Positions 1 to 8,258 of a DNA stretch of 64,000 nt are shown here, in pieces. The position numbers and the translations under genes were made by a program. This stretch comes from Acetivibrio mesophilus (lineage in GTDB: Bacteria; Bacillota; Clostridia; Acetivibrionales; Acetivibrionaceae). The notes under the pieces were generated by a model. That model saw only the letters and a program-made list of their open reading frames with translations, did not search any database and was not told the origin of the DNA. How positions within the stretch are numbered: the stretch's first letter is position 1; every line of letters begins with the position of its first letter. Where the stretch lies: contig NZ_RLII01000003.1 in assembly GCF_004102745.1 (NCBI RefSeq), positions 1 to 64,000 on the forward strand, given 5' to 3'.

Positions 1-24
1 GGTATTCTCTTTAGTAAGAGCCAT
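1..24 (-). CDS. rpsO: 30S ribosomal protein S15, N-terminal fragment
   Basis: Only the first eight codons lie in the window, reading MALTKENT on the minus strand, which matches the usual start of ribosomal protein S15. An AGGAGG-type ribosome binding site lies 8 bases before the ATG (around 33-38). The leader runs back toward 130 and holds a TATAAT-like -10 at 132-137 on the minus strand. The identification rests on eight residues and the good ribosome site, so it is tentative. Confidence 0.5.
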
Positions 25-162
25 AGCGATAACCTCCGTATGTGTTTTGTGGACACAAATATCATACTAGGTTTCTCGCTGTGGTTCTACTTTTTTTGCC
101 CTGTTGCATTTAATTTTACAATGAACCTAAAATTATAGTATATTATTTTTGCAAAAAATCTC

Positions 163-191
163 TTGACTTATTTGGGGATTTCAATTATACT
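163..191 (+). promoter_or_regulatory. Sigma-A promoter of the tRNA operon
   Basis: TTGACT (163-168) and TATACT (186-191) are separated by exactly 17 bases. They lie about 80 bases before the first tRNA and point toward it, so this is the probable promoter for the three-tRNA operon. Confidence 0.75.
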
Positions 192-274
192 ATTCATTGC
201 CGCCGAAAAAAGCTTTACTGAATATTAACTTCATTGCTTTTTGTCGGAAATTATTTTATGGAAATGATTAGCAA

Positions 275-351
275 GGGCCTTTAGCTCAGTTGGTTAGAGC
301 AACCGGCTCATAACCGGTTGGTCCGGGGTTCGAGTCCCTGAAGGCCCACCA
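275..351 (+). tRNA. tRNA with CAT anticodon (Ile2 or elongator Met)
   Basis: Complete cloverleaf: acceptor arms GGGCCTT (275-281) and AAGGCCC (341-347), anticodon stem ACCGG/CCGGT with loop CTCATAA, TTCGAGT T-loop and encoded CCA (349-351). A CAT anticodon may be elongator Met or the Ile2 species that TilS converts to lysidine. Acceptor pairs 4-69 and 5-68 are C-G, a known TilS determinant, and the sequence resembles Bacillus Ile2, so I favour Ile2. Automatic annotation would say Met. Confidence 0.9.
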
Positions 352-365
352 CAAATAAATATTTC

Positions 366-441
<76 letters not shown>

Positions 442-503
442 GAATATTTGGCTAGGTTATTTAGCAAGTACTATAAGTAAGTTTTCAAATTAATATTATA
501 TAT

Positions 504-588
504 GGAGGGGTTCCCGAGTGGCCAAAGGGGGCAGACTGTAAATCTGTTGTCTCTGACTTCGATGGTTCGAATCCATCTCCCTCCACCA
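504..588 (+). tRNA. tRNA-Tyr (GTA)
   Basis: Class II tRNA with a long variable arm. Acceptor GGAGGGG (504-510) pairs with TCCCTCC (578-584) with one G-T wobble. The anticodon loop CTGTAAA gives GTA, and CCA is encoded at 586-588. It is the last gene of the tRNA operon, followed at once by a terminator. Confidence 0.95.
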
Positions 589-589
589 A

Positions 590-622
590 AAATGGTTAGA
601 GCATATGCTCTAACCATTTCTT
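590..622 (+). terminator. Terminator of the tRNA operon (bidirectional)
   Basis: A perfect 28-base palindrome (591-618) with arms AATGGTTAGAG and CTCTAACCATT is followed by a short T-rich tract and preceded by AAAA. It can end the tRNA transcript on the plus strand and also lies downstream of murD on the minus strand. Confidence 0.8.
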
Positions 623-662
623 ATATCCTGCCCTTGGCTTTTCTGGCATTTGTTTATTCTTG

Positions 663-2063
663 CTAAGCCTTAATTGAATTAACAATTTCCTTAAACTTAT
701 TGCCTCTTTCCTCAAAACTTTTAAACATATCAAAGCTGGCACTTGCCGGAGATAGAGTTATTATATCCCCACTAGAAGCAATGCTATAGGCCGTTTGAAC
801 AGCTTCCTCAAGGGAACTGCATTTGTAGAGAGGAATATCTGAGCCTTTTTCTGTCCTTTCCGTCTCATCCTTTAATGCTTTTTCAATCTTAGGAGCTGTC
901 TGCCCAATTAAGACAAGGCACTTCACCTTTTCTGCAATTACTGGCCCTAAGTCATCATAGGGTATTTTTTTATCATAACCGCCAGCTATCAGAATCACTT
1001 TATCTCTAAAGGAATTCAACCCTGCAATCGTTCTCGTTGGGCTACTTGCTATAGAGTCATTATAAAATTTTACACCGTTAAGCTCCCTTACAAGTTCAAT
1101 CCTGTGTTCAACACCGGTAAAGGTCGTTGCTACCCTTTTGATAATATCACTGTCAACATAATCTACTACTGCAGCAGTAGCCGCAAGAAAATTCTCTATG
1201 TTGTGGACTCCCGGAATAATAATATCATTAGCCTCTACAATTTCAGTCACCGATTCACCGTCTTTATAAATCAGCATATCATCCCTTAACATTGCACCCT
1301 GCTCAAGATTACTTTTCCTGCTGAAATAGACTACCTTCCCTTGGGCCTCATTTGCAAATCCCCGGGTAATGTCATTGTCAAAATTCAATACAAGCTTATC
1401 CCTCGCCGACTGGTGAGTAAAAATATTCTTTTTGGCAAACACATACTCATCCATGGATTTATGTATGTCCAAGTGGTTGGGCGAAACATTTGTTACAACT
1501 GCTATATGAGGACTCTTTGTCATGGTATGCAGTTGAAAGCTGCTTAGCTCCAACACAACTTTGTCCGTATCCTTTATTTCATCAATTTTACTTAATAAAG
1601 GTATGCCTATATTTCCGCCCAGCCAGCAATTATAGCCCTGCTCCTTAAGCATATTATATATAAGCGTAGTGGTTGTGGTCTTCCCATCACTGCCAGTCAC
1701 AGCAAAAATCTGTGCCGGACAAAGCTCAAAAAAGACTTCCATCTCCGAGGTTATCTCGGTCCCTTCCTCCTTTGCAGCCAAAATCTGAGGAATATCATAC
1801 CGCATACCTGGAGTCCTAAAAAGCAGGTCAAAGCCTCTCAAATTATCAAGATAGCCTTCACCTAGACTATATTTAATATCCATATCTTTAAATGCTTCCA
1901 ATGTCGTCTTTAGCTTGGTTTCATCCGATTTATCAAAAGCTGTGATATCTGCTCCGAGATTGTACAGATACGAAATTAACGGAGTATGGCTTATTCCTAT
2001 ACCCAGCACAGCAACTTTTTTATTTCTTATTCTATTTTTAAAGTCATTCAATTTGCTGTTCAA
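663..2063 (-). CDS. murD: UDP-N-acetylmuramoyl-L-alanine--D-glutamate ligase MurD
   Basis: Cytoplasmic ATP-dependent Mur ligase that adds D-glutamate to UDP-MurNAc-L-Ala in peptidoglycan synthesis. The 466-residue length is normal. It shows an N-terminal Rossmann domain (about 15-110), the ATP loop GSDGKTTTTT at about 124-133, the GGNIG motif near 148-152, NHLD in the central domain, and HRIE plus the DSIASSP segment at the entry to the C-terminal domain. The start is TTG with a GGAGG ribosome site 7 bases upstream. It stands alone, separated from the next minus-strand gene by about 100 bases. Confidence 0.95.
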   Translation of the reverse strand: MNSKLNDFKNRIRNKKVAVLGIGISHTPLISYLYNLGADITAFDKSDETKLKTTLEAFKDMDIKYSLGEGYLDNLRGFDLLFRTPGMRYDIPQILAAKEEGTEITSEMEVFFELCPAQIFAVTGSDGKTTTTTLIYNMLKEQGYNCWLGGNIGIPLLSKIDEIKDTDKVVLELSSFQLHTMTKSPHIAVVTNVSPNHLDIHKSMDEYVFAKKNIFTHQSARDKLVLNFDNDITRGFANEAQGKVVYFSRKSNLEQGAMLRDDMLIYKDGESVTEIVEANDIIIPGVHNIENFLAATAAVVDYVDSDIIKRVATTFTGVEHRIELVRELNGVKFYNDSIASSPTRTIAGLNSFRDKVILIAGGYDKKIPYDDLGPVIAEKVKCLVLIGQTAPKIEKALKDETERTEKGSDIPLYKCSSLEEAVQTAYSIASSGDIITLSPASASFDMFKSFEERGNKFKEIVNSIKA

Positions 2064-2164
2064 AACATTTCCTCCAATTTTTCATCTCAAGTATATTATA
2101 TGGTGTAAACACATATAAGATTATAAATAAAATATACTTGATTTAATTTTTTAATATAAAATAA

Positions 2165-2704
2165 TTATAGTTTTCTTCGATTATTGCGGTACTTATAATG
2201 CATTAGTGTCTTGTCAAATTTTCTTTCCCACTTTTCCGATCCGATTTTTTTAGAAAACTCTATACACTGCCTCAGGAACATCTCTTCACTTTTCATCTTA
2301 TTATTTGACATTCTTTCCCGTATAGACATAAAAGTGCCGTATCTATCATAAAGAATGATATTCTCACGGCATATCATATACAAAAATGTTCCCACCATTT
2401 CATCCTTGTATAGTATTTCCTCAAATATTTCCGGAGTGTACGTCAGAACATTGACATTTAGATACTTCTCTCTTAGAAGCTCCAGCTTGACAGTTTCATT
2501 GAACAATATAAATTTATCGAGGGATGTCTCATTATTTGATAAGATTAGGAATTCATATACACTTTGCGAGGTATTGTCCCCTTTTGCTCTGGCCCCATAC
2601 AAAACAATACTCATTAGTTTTACATCGACTCTTTCCGAACACTGTTCCATTATGTCTAAAATGCGCTTCAAACCCCTGTCGTTTACAAGACTTAAGCTTC
2701 TCAT
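2165..2704 (-). CDS. Nucleotidyltransferase-fold protein with degenerate active site
   Basis: The 179-residue protein begins with a helix and then the segment SIVLYGARAKGDNTSQS (about 32-48), which matches the GSxARG start of MNT-type polymerase-beta nucleotidyltransferases. The following D-x-D metal pair, normally SDIDL, is replaced by SVYEFLIL, so catalysis as in KNTase or HEPN-MNT toxins is unlikely from what I see. The C-terminus is basic (KYRNNRRKL). The start is ATG with a GGGAGGG site. No HEPN or other antitoxin-like partner lies beside it. The role is unknown. Confidence 0.6.
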   Translation of the reverse strand: MRSLSLVNDRGLKRILDIMEQCSERVDVKLMSIVLYGARAKGDNTSQSVYEFLILSNNETSLDKFILFNETVKLELLREKYLNVNVLTYTPEIFEEILYKDEMVGTFLYMICRENIILYDRYGTFMSIRERMSNNKMKSEEMFLRQCIEFSKKIGSEKWERKFDKTLMHYKYRNNRRKL

Positions 2705-2993
2705 TAAAATGCCCTCCCCATAATAACCAATTATTCGGATTCATATTCTTATTATATATTGCATAAATAGCATAAAAGTCTGGACAACCATAAGTTAATT
2801 TCGCAACAAAGCTCATAACAGAACCGGGTACAGAATCTTAAATCTACATGTCCTGTTTTGGATTGAGAAAGTACAGTAATTTTTTATTATTACATTGGAA
2901 CAATTTACTGTATTCGATAGTTACAATATTACCACATTTTTCAGCCTATGCCTAGACTTTTTTTTATTTTATCGAAAATATAAAAATTTCTAC
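2705..2993. other. Intergenic region, no gene seen
   Basis: This AT-rich stretch between the nucleotidyltransferase-like gene and the tRNA-Leu promoter holds the ribosome site of the former (about 2710-2716). I see no convincing coding frame, repeat or structured RNA in the rest. Confidence 0.6.
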
Positions 2994-3022
2994 TTGCATT
3001 ATTATGATTTATAATGTAAAAT
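2994..3022 (+). promoter_or_regulatory. Probable promoter of tRNA-Leu
   Basis: TTGCAT (2994-2999) and TAAAAT (3017-3022) are 17 bases apart and end 20 bases before the tRNA. Both hexamers are close to the sigma-A consensus. Confidence 0.55.
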
Positions 3023-3041
3023 ATTTATTGCACTTGTAAAT

Positions 3042-3128
3042 GCGAGGATGGCGGAACTGGCAGACGCGCTAGATTCAGGTTCTAGTGGCCGCAAGGTTGT
3101 GAGGGTTCAAATCCCTTTCCTCGCACCA
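3042..3128 (+). tRNA. tRNA-Leu (CAG)
   Basis: Class II tRNA with acceptor GCGAGGA (3042-3048) and TCCTCGC (3118-3124), anticodon stem CTAGA/TCTAG around loop TTCAGGT (anticodon CAG), a long variable arm, and encoded CCA at 3126-3128. Confidence 0.95.
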
Positions 3129-3145
3129 AATAGAGTCTCAAGATT

Positions 3146-3177
3146 TAAAAATGAGTAGCTTATTGCTACTCATTTTT
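3146..3177 (+). terminator. Terminator of tRNA-Leu
   Basis: Stem AAAAATGAGTAGC/GCTACTCATTTTT with a short loop, the T-tract forming the 3' arm. Repeat copy A begins 8 bases after the T-tract. Confidence 0.85.
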
Positions 3178-3185
3178 CTGTTTTG

Positions 3186-3243
3186 GCCTCTTAGAATGAA
3201 ATGAAAGAGGCAAAAGCAAAGGGACTCGATGTTCCGAGCTTTT
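3186..3243 (+). repeat. Post-terminator repeat, copy A (full, two hairpins)
   Basis: The core hairpin at 3186-3211 has 7-bp arms GCCTCTT and AAGAGGC around a loop containing GAATGAAATGA. It is followed by a second hairpin (about 3212-3243) with outer arms AAAAGC/GCTTTT and inner arms GGGAC/GTTCC. The same two-hairpin unit occurs inverted at 56868-56925. It lies 8 bases after the tRNA-Leu terminator and points the same way. Confidence 0.85.
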
Positions 3244-3290
3244 ATTTATAAAGCATCCTTCAAAAAAACTCTGCCAATCACGGCAAACAC

Positions 3291-3312
3291 AAAAAAGAGC
3301 CTGTTATGGCTC
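3291..3312 (-). terminator. Terminator of the chemoreceptor gene
   Basis: On the minus strand GAGCC-ATAACA-GGCTC is followed by TTTTTT. It lies about 145 bases past the chemoreceptor stop codon, convergent with the tRNA-Leu terminator and repeat A. Confidence 0.75.
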
Positions 3313-3329
3313 CAGTATAGAATATTAAA

Positions 3330-3360
3330 TTTATATAAAAGGTTTTCCCTTTATATAAAT
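3330..3360. repeat. AT-rich inverted repeat
   Basis: TTTATATAAA occurs twice around an AGGTTTTCCC-like spacer, and each arm is itself palindromic. It lies in the 3' untranslated region of the chemoreceptor gene. The function is unknown. Confidence 0.5.
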
Positions 3361-3457
3361 ATTACCTGATAGTTATTAAAAACTTATGAACAATCTATTA
3401 ATAATTTATAAACCTTAGAAAATAACAACAACCTTACCAAACTTTACTAAGGTAAAA

Positions 3458-5722
3458 TTACTGATGCGTATCAATCTTAAATATTGACATAGTTTCATTA
3501 AGCTCTTGGGCCATTTTGTTTAGCTGATCTGCATACTCTAAGAGTTCTTCGGCACCCATCAGCTGTTCCCGAGAATTTGAAGATACATTCTGTGACGTTG
3601 CGGCTGCCTCCTCAGACAAGACCGAAATACTTGTCAATGCATTCTTTACCATTTCATTTAATGATGCAATATCCTTTACCGAATTATCCACATTATTAAT
3701 TTGATTGGAGATATCCGCCATTCCCTCTCGTATGGTCTTAAATGCATTATCTGTCTGGATTACCGACTCCAACTGCTGACCTATTATATGACTGGTGCTG
3801 TTGGCATAATCCACTGTGGACTCGGTCTTTCGCTGTATTGTATTCAATATATTGTTTATTATATTTGATGCATCCTTTGTACGATTTGCGAGCTTTTTTA
3901 CTTCGGAAGCCACCACAGCAAATCCTTTTCCTGCTTCCCCTGCTCTGGCTGCTTCAATAGTAGCATTTAATGCAAGCAGTTTTGTTTGCCCGGATATATC
4001 CAGAATCATCTTTATAATCTTCTTTATTTCCTTCATGTCGTTATTAAGGGACGTGATATCATAAATTATCTTGTTTGTTACCTCTTTTGTCTCAATAGAT
4101 TTATTTTTTAGTTCTTCAACAACTACAAGGGCGGTTTCACTCAGCATATGGGTATTATTCGCAATATCGGATACAAGGGTAGTTTTGCCTTCAACCTCCT
4201 TTACTCCGTCATACAGTTTATCCATGCAATCAACAGCATTAGAAATGTCCTCTGCCTGCTTTGCTGATCCCCGAGCTATCTCCTCCATTGTGGAAGCAAT
4301 CTCCGATGTAAGACCCCTCGACCTGTTTGCCGACAACTTTATCTTTTGGGAACTGCCTAAAACATGCATTGATGATTCATTGCCTTTTAGCACTACCTTC
4401 CTTAGGTTCTCAATCATATCATTAAAGTTGTTTATAACAACACTGATCTCATCCTTGTTATTGTCGGTATCATCAACAGTAAGACAGCCGTCCCTGTTTT
4501 TCTTCATTAATCCCACGAGCTTTTGCAAAGGGGCTGAAATACTTCGGGTTATTATGAGTGACAGCAAAACAGTAATTAAGAAACAGACTATAAAGACAAT
4601 AATTATCGTTGCTAAAAGATTGTTCGATTCCTTATTAAGATATGAGTATGGAATATTACTAGCCAGATACAATCCATACTGTTCCAGGTAAGTGAACGTA
4701 ATCAGGCAGTTTTCATCGTTTATCGTTGCCGGGAAAGAATACATTTCTTTATCTTTGCTTATTGTCAAATTATTAATGAATTCCTCATCTTCAAATCTTA
4801 CACCTATATCTATTTCTTTATTACTACTTGATACCACAACACCTTCAGCATTCACTATAAAAATTCCGGTTTCTTCTCCTAGGTCAACTTCTTTGTATTG
4901 ATTAAATAAAAAATCCTCTTTCAGCACAAAAATAATATATCCTAGCTTTTTTCCTGTTCTCACGGATATGATTTTTTTAGTAATCATTGGGTAGCATTTC
5001 CTTTCACCCTGTTCATCTTCCGTAATATAAAATCTGAAATTATTAATCTCCTTTGAGCCTTCAATATCTTCAATAATTTTATCCATATCCTTGGATGCAA
5101 TTATATTGTTATTGCCGTACATCGCCTCAATTTCATCATTAACTACAACTTTCATTAATTCAATATTACTACCTAGAGCACCTACCATCTGAGACATATA
5201 GATTTCCACATCGTTAATCATCTTTCTTCTGTCAAATATATTTACATCAGGTTTTGTCACATTAACTAAAACATCTTGAAAATGGGACTTCTCAGAAGAA
5301 AAATCATTAAGGAATTTCCCATACTTATCCATTTCCCTATCCAATATGCCCCCGAGTTGGTTCGTTATCTGTATCGAATAAGTACTGATTTTCGTCTTCA
5401 TGGCCTCGCTGGATTTGCTATAGGATAGATAACCGGTAACTATCAAAAGTACCAGGGCAATAGAAGTGAAAGAGACAAATAATCTGGTCTGTATTCTAAT
5501 ATTCCTAAGAGGCGCACTTAAAAAATCAAGTATTCTATCGAACCTAACATGAGAAAACCCTCTATTAGTTATACTTTTATCCCCATTTTCACTATCTATA
5601 TTATTGATTTTTTGCCAAGACTCAAGGGCACTCTTTAGTCTTGGCACCATACCTTTAATTATTTTTTTGCAAAATGCCATACTTCCTTTAAACCAATCTT
5701 TTAAACGCTTACTGAAACTCAT
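3458..5722 (-). CDS. Methyl-accepting chemotaxis protein
   Basis: Membrane chemoreceptor of 754 residues. TM1 is at about 81-101, an extracellular sensor of roughly 260 residues (dCache-like in size) follows, TM2 is at about 364-388, then a HAMP linker, then a long cytoplasmic coiled coil with the CheA/CheW-binding tip reading [20 protein letters not shown] and [13 protein letters not shown]. An unusual cytoplasmic stretch of about 75 basic residues precedes TM1. The start ATG has GGAGG 9 bases upstream. It follows a sugar-type binding lipoprotein gene by 68 bases, so both may come from the promoter at 7298-7326. Confidence 0.92.
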   Translation of the reverse strand: MSFSKRLKDWFKGSMAFCKKIIKGMVPRLKSALESWQKINNIDSENGDKSITNRGFSHVRFDRILDFLSAPLRNIRIQTRLFVSFTSIALVLLIVTGYLSYSKSSEAMKTKISTYSIQITNQLGGILDREMDKYGKFLNDFSSEKSHFQDVLVNVTKPDVNIFDRRKMINDVEIYMSQMVGALGSNIELMKVVVNDEIEAMYGNNNIIASKDMDKIIEDIEGSKEINNFRFYITEDEQGERKCYPMITKKIISVRTGKKLGYIIFVLKEDFLFNQYKEVDLGEETGIFIVNAEGVVVSSSNKEIDIGVRFEDEEFINNLTISKDKEMYSFPATINDENCLITFTYLEQYGLYLASNIPYSYLNKESNNLLATIIIVFIVCFLITVLLSLIITRSISAPLQKLVGLMKKNRDGCLTVDDTDNNKDEISVVINNFNDMIENLRKVVLKGNESSMHVLGSSQKIKLSANRSRGLTSEIASTMEEIARGSAKQAEDISNAVDCMDKLYDGVKEVEGKTTLVSDIANNTHMLSETALVVVEELKNKSIETKEVTNKIIYDITSLNNDMKEIKKIIKMILDISGQTKLLALNATIEAARAGEAGKGFAVVASEVKKLANRTKDASNIINNILNTIQRKTESTVDYANSTSHIIGQQLESVIQTDNAFKTIREGMADISNQINNVDNSVKDIASLNEMVKNALTSISVLSEEAAATSQNVSSNSREQLMGAEELLEYADQLNKMAQELNETMSIFKIDTHQ

Positions 5723-5790
5723 AATAATTGCCTCCTACGTGATTAAGGTGGAAGTACCAAGTTTTCTTACATCAGCCTTGTATCAATTTA

Positions 5791-7131
5791 TCATTCATAC
5801 TCAGAATCAATAGCCCTCTGAGCCTTATCCTTAAAGTTTTTAATAAAAATATCTGCCGGAACTTTTCTTGTTATAATTTCACCGGCTATGTTTTCAAAAA
5901 GCATACCATCAAATGTAGGATATCCCTGATGCATCGATACCTTTCCCTTGTTAAGCATCTGCCTGGCTGTCTTTTTTCCTTCATCACTATTCAGAAATGA
6001 ACCAATCCAGTACTCAAACCCTACCAAGTCATTATTAAATAAGTATATTTCCTCAAAAACCTTTGCTGCCACCTCAGGATACTTAGCATGTTTTGGCATT
6101 ACAAATATCTTGCTTTCCTGCAGAACAGGAACAACGTAATCGGATGCTTTAGGTCCCTTCGGCATAAATACAAAGCCACACTCTTCCTTCATTGCAGTCT
6201 TGAAATCCTCTCCGTCCCAGCTCTGTCCGAAAAACATGGCAATATTACCTTCGGAAAATCTTTGAGGAGCTTCATACCAATCAGTTTCATTGGTAGCAGG
6301 AACTACAACCTTATACTTATTATACAAATCTCCAAAAAACTGAAGGGCTTCAATGGCATTTGGTTCATCAAGAGCAAAACTCGCCTTCCCGTTATCATCA
6401 ATATTTATTATATTGGCATCATTCGACAAAATAAGAGGGGAATACAAGTTGTGAGCTTGAATTGCCAATCCCCACGTTTCATTTTGGCCGTCTCCATCCT
6501 CATCTCTGGTTGCTTTTTGTGCTATCTCAAGGAACTTTTCCCATGTCCACTCCCCATTCTCTTGAAGTTCATATGGGTCAGGCAATCCCAGCCTATTGAA
6601 CAATTCCTTATTGTAGTAAATACCCGACAAATTCCAAGAAGCGTTACTAAATCCGTATTGCTTTCCTGCATACCTTCCTGTCTGCTTAATTATAGGTGGC
6701 CATTTAGGGTCATTAAAGTCAAAGTAGTCATCCACGGGAATTATAAGATCTGACTCAGCAAACACAGGAAGTGCCATAGTCATTTCAAACAAAGCAATAT
6801 CAGCTATCGGCTCTCCTGATAGTACTGATGAAATGTATTTGCTCACAATCTGGTCCCATGCAATAGTTACATATTGAATTTTACAATTATATTTCTCTTC
6901 TGCCGCCTTATAACGCTCTATAGCCTTTCTATCCTTTGGGTTTCCATCCCACCATTGAGCAATCTTAATGGTGTAACCACCTAAGTCGAACTCTCGCCCA
7001 GGGGTATTGCTCACTTGGGGTTCTGTATTTTCCTCTGCATTTGCAGGCTGTTTATTACATCCGGCAAGAAATACAACGCCCAACAAAGCCAAAAGTGTCA
7101 ATAACAACAACTTAATCGTTACGTTTTTCAC
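5791..7131 (-). CDS. Extracellular solute-binding lipoprotein, family 1 (sugar type)
   Basis: The 446-residue binding protein has a lipoprotein signal peptide ending in LAGC (lipid-anchored Cys25) and an acidic linker, then a family-1 periplasmic-binding fold typical of oligosaccharide ABC importers (aromatic-rich segments such as GYTIKIAQWWDG and FEYWIGSF). No permease or ATPase gene is adjacent. Instead a chemoreceptor gene follows in the same direction, so it may present a ligand to that receptor or serve an importer elsewhere. It starts at GTG, with AAAGGAGG upstream. Confidence 0.88.
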   Translation of the reverse strand: MKNVTIKLLLLTLLALLGVVFLAGCNKQPANAEENTEPQVSNTPGREFDLGGYTIKIAQWWDGNPKDRKAIERYKAAEEKYNCKIQYVTIAWDQIVSKYISSVLSGEPIADIALFEMTMALPVFAESDLIIPVDDYFDFNDPKWPPIIKQTGRYAGKQYGFSNASWNLSGIYYNKELFNRLGLPDPYELQENGEWTWEKFLEIAQKATRDEDGDGQNETWGLAIQAHNLYSPLILSNDANIINIDDNGKASFALDEPNAIEALQFFGDLYNKYKVVVPATNETDWYEAPQRFSEGNIAMFFGQSWDGEDFKTAMKEECGFVFMPKGPKASDYVVPVLQESKIFVMPKHAKYPEVAAKVFEEIYLFNNDLVGFEYWIGSFLNSDEGKKTARQMLNKGKVSMHQGYPTFDGMLFENIAGEIITRKVPADIFIKNFKDKAQRAIDSEYE

Positions 7132-7471
7132 ACCTTTTCCTCCTTTTCAGGATAGTAAAAAACAATGAAGCAACATATAAATAACTAATCGAAACCAAAT
7201 TGATTGTCAGCAGTATCAAGCAGGGTTATAATTGAAAAACAACCAAATATAAGAAGTGTCATTTTAGATTACAAACATTTACAAAATTACATTATTTATT
7301 ATACCATATTTATCAGCCTCATTCAATATAATTCTTACAATCGATATTAGTGAGTATGGCAATTTATTCATATTATCATACCAAACGTTGCAGAGTAATA
7401 AAACCCGTTAAAATATAATCGGTAAAAAATCAAAAGATATTTATATTTTTATTAAAGAAAGGCTCTCCCAC
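7132..7471. other. Intergenic region upstream of the binding protein
   Basis: Apart from the ribosome site and the promoter at 7298-7326, this stretch holds no recognisable gene or RNA. It is AT-rich and ends at the terminator of the next minus-strand gene. Confidence 0.5.
7298..7326 (-). promoter_or_regulatory. Promoter of the binding protein-chemoreceptor operon
   Basis: On the minus strand TTGAAT (7321-7326) and TATAAT (7298-7303) are 17 bases apart. The 5' untranslated region would be about 160 bases. Confidence 0.65.
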
Positions 7472-7504
7472 AAAAAAACAGACACCCGTTTCTTTAGGTG
7501 TCTG
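7472..7504 (-). terminator. Terminator of the 181-residue unknown gene
   Basis: On the minus strand CAGACACC and GGTGTCTG form an 8-bp stem followed by TTTTTTTG. It lies 28 bases after the stop codon. Confidence 0.85.
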
Positions 7505-7532
7505 TGTTTCTTTGCCACATAATTATCCCTAT

Positions 7533-8078
7533 CTAATTCTGTATAAAGTTCTTTACTCTGTTGCTATCTAAAGCCTTGCCCAGTTCATTGTCTATTTCCA
7601 GCGCCGTATTAAATATATATGTCAAATTAGATTGAAATCTGGAATATTCACTTTTCATCGGTAGTACAGACTTGAAAGATGTAGCAAAAATCTGGATAAT
7701 TGTCATGCATATCTTCAGCTTTAGTATTCCAATATATGTATTAACCGGTTCTGCTGTAGTTTCTTTTTTTATCCTTACATCTTCATTTGCAGGAAGAAAG
7801 TCTCCCAGTTTCTGTACCATTTTGTACATCTTAAGCCTTATGTTTTCATTTAAAATCCAAGGGTCAGTATCTCCGGGCTTTCCAAATAAATGCCTTGTTT
7901 CGCTGTTAACCTGCTTTATCTCTTCCATTATCATATGCACAATATTCTCTAGATTTTTCAAGTACTCGTCAGCATCGGTAATATTGTCTAATTCGTTAAT
8001 ACTTCTACATAGAGAATTGTTGCAGAACGCCTCTGTAAAGCCCACAGTGCGAATTTCTTCACTAAATATACTTTCCAT
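7533..8078 (-). CDS. Unknown protein, 181 residues, helical
   Basis: I do not recognise this family. The protein is mostly helical and acidic in the first half, with no signal peptide, membrane segment, cysteine pair or catalytic motif that I can name. The segment ILKLKICMTIIQIFATSFKSVLP (about 120-142) is hydrophobic but interrupted by charges. ATG follows a strong GGGAGGG site, and a clear terminator follows the gene, so it is a real monocistronic unit. Confidence 0.7.
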   Translation of the reverse strand: MESIFSEEIRTVGFTEAFCNNSLCRSINELDNITDADEYLKNLENIVHMIMEEIKQVNSETRHLFGKPGDTDPWILNENIRLKMYKMVQKLGDFLPANEDVRIKKETTAEPVNTYIGILKLKICMTIIQIFATSFKSVLPMKSEYSRFQSNLTYIFNTALEIDNELGKALDSNRVKNFIQN

Positions 8079-8258
8079 TTTTCCCTCCCTACCGGCATTT
8101 TTAACATTTGCAGATTCAAGAATTTGCTATGTTAAAAAGCACCAACCAAAAAATTAATTAAAATATTGCATTACATAATATAACCAATTTAATTATACTA
8201 TATAAATCGTCACATAGCATTAAATATATTACATAAATAATAGTACAAAAGTACAATT

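Noticed and set aside
2553-2816. 87-codon minus-strand frame overlapping the start of the nucleotidyltransferase-like gene.
   Set aside because: It runs in another frame through the true gene and has no ribosome site.
4071-4691. Long open frame antisense to the chemoreceptor gene (about 206 codons).
   Set aside because: It mirrors codon use of the real gene, has no good ribosome site or family match, and the minus-strand product is a clear chemoreceptor.
6088-6753. Open frame of 221 codons antisense to the binding-protein gene.
   Set aside because: Shadow of the real gene, with a membrane-less random-looking product.
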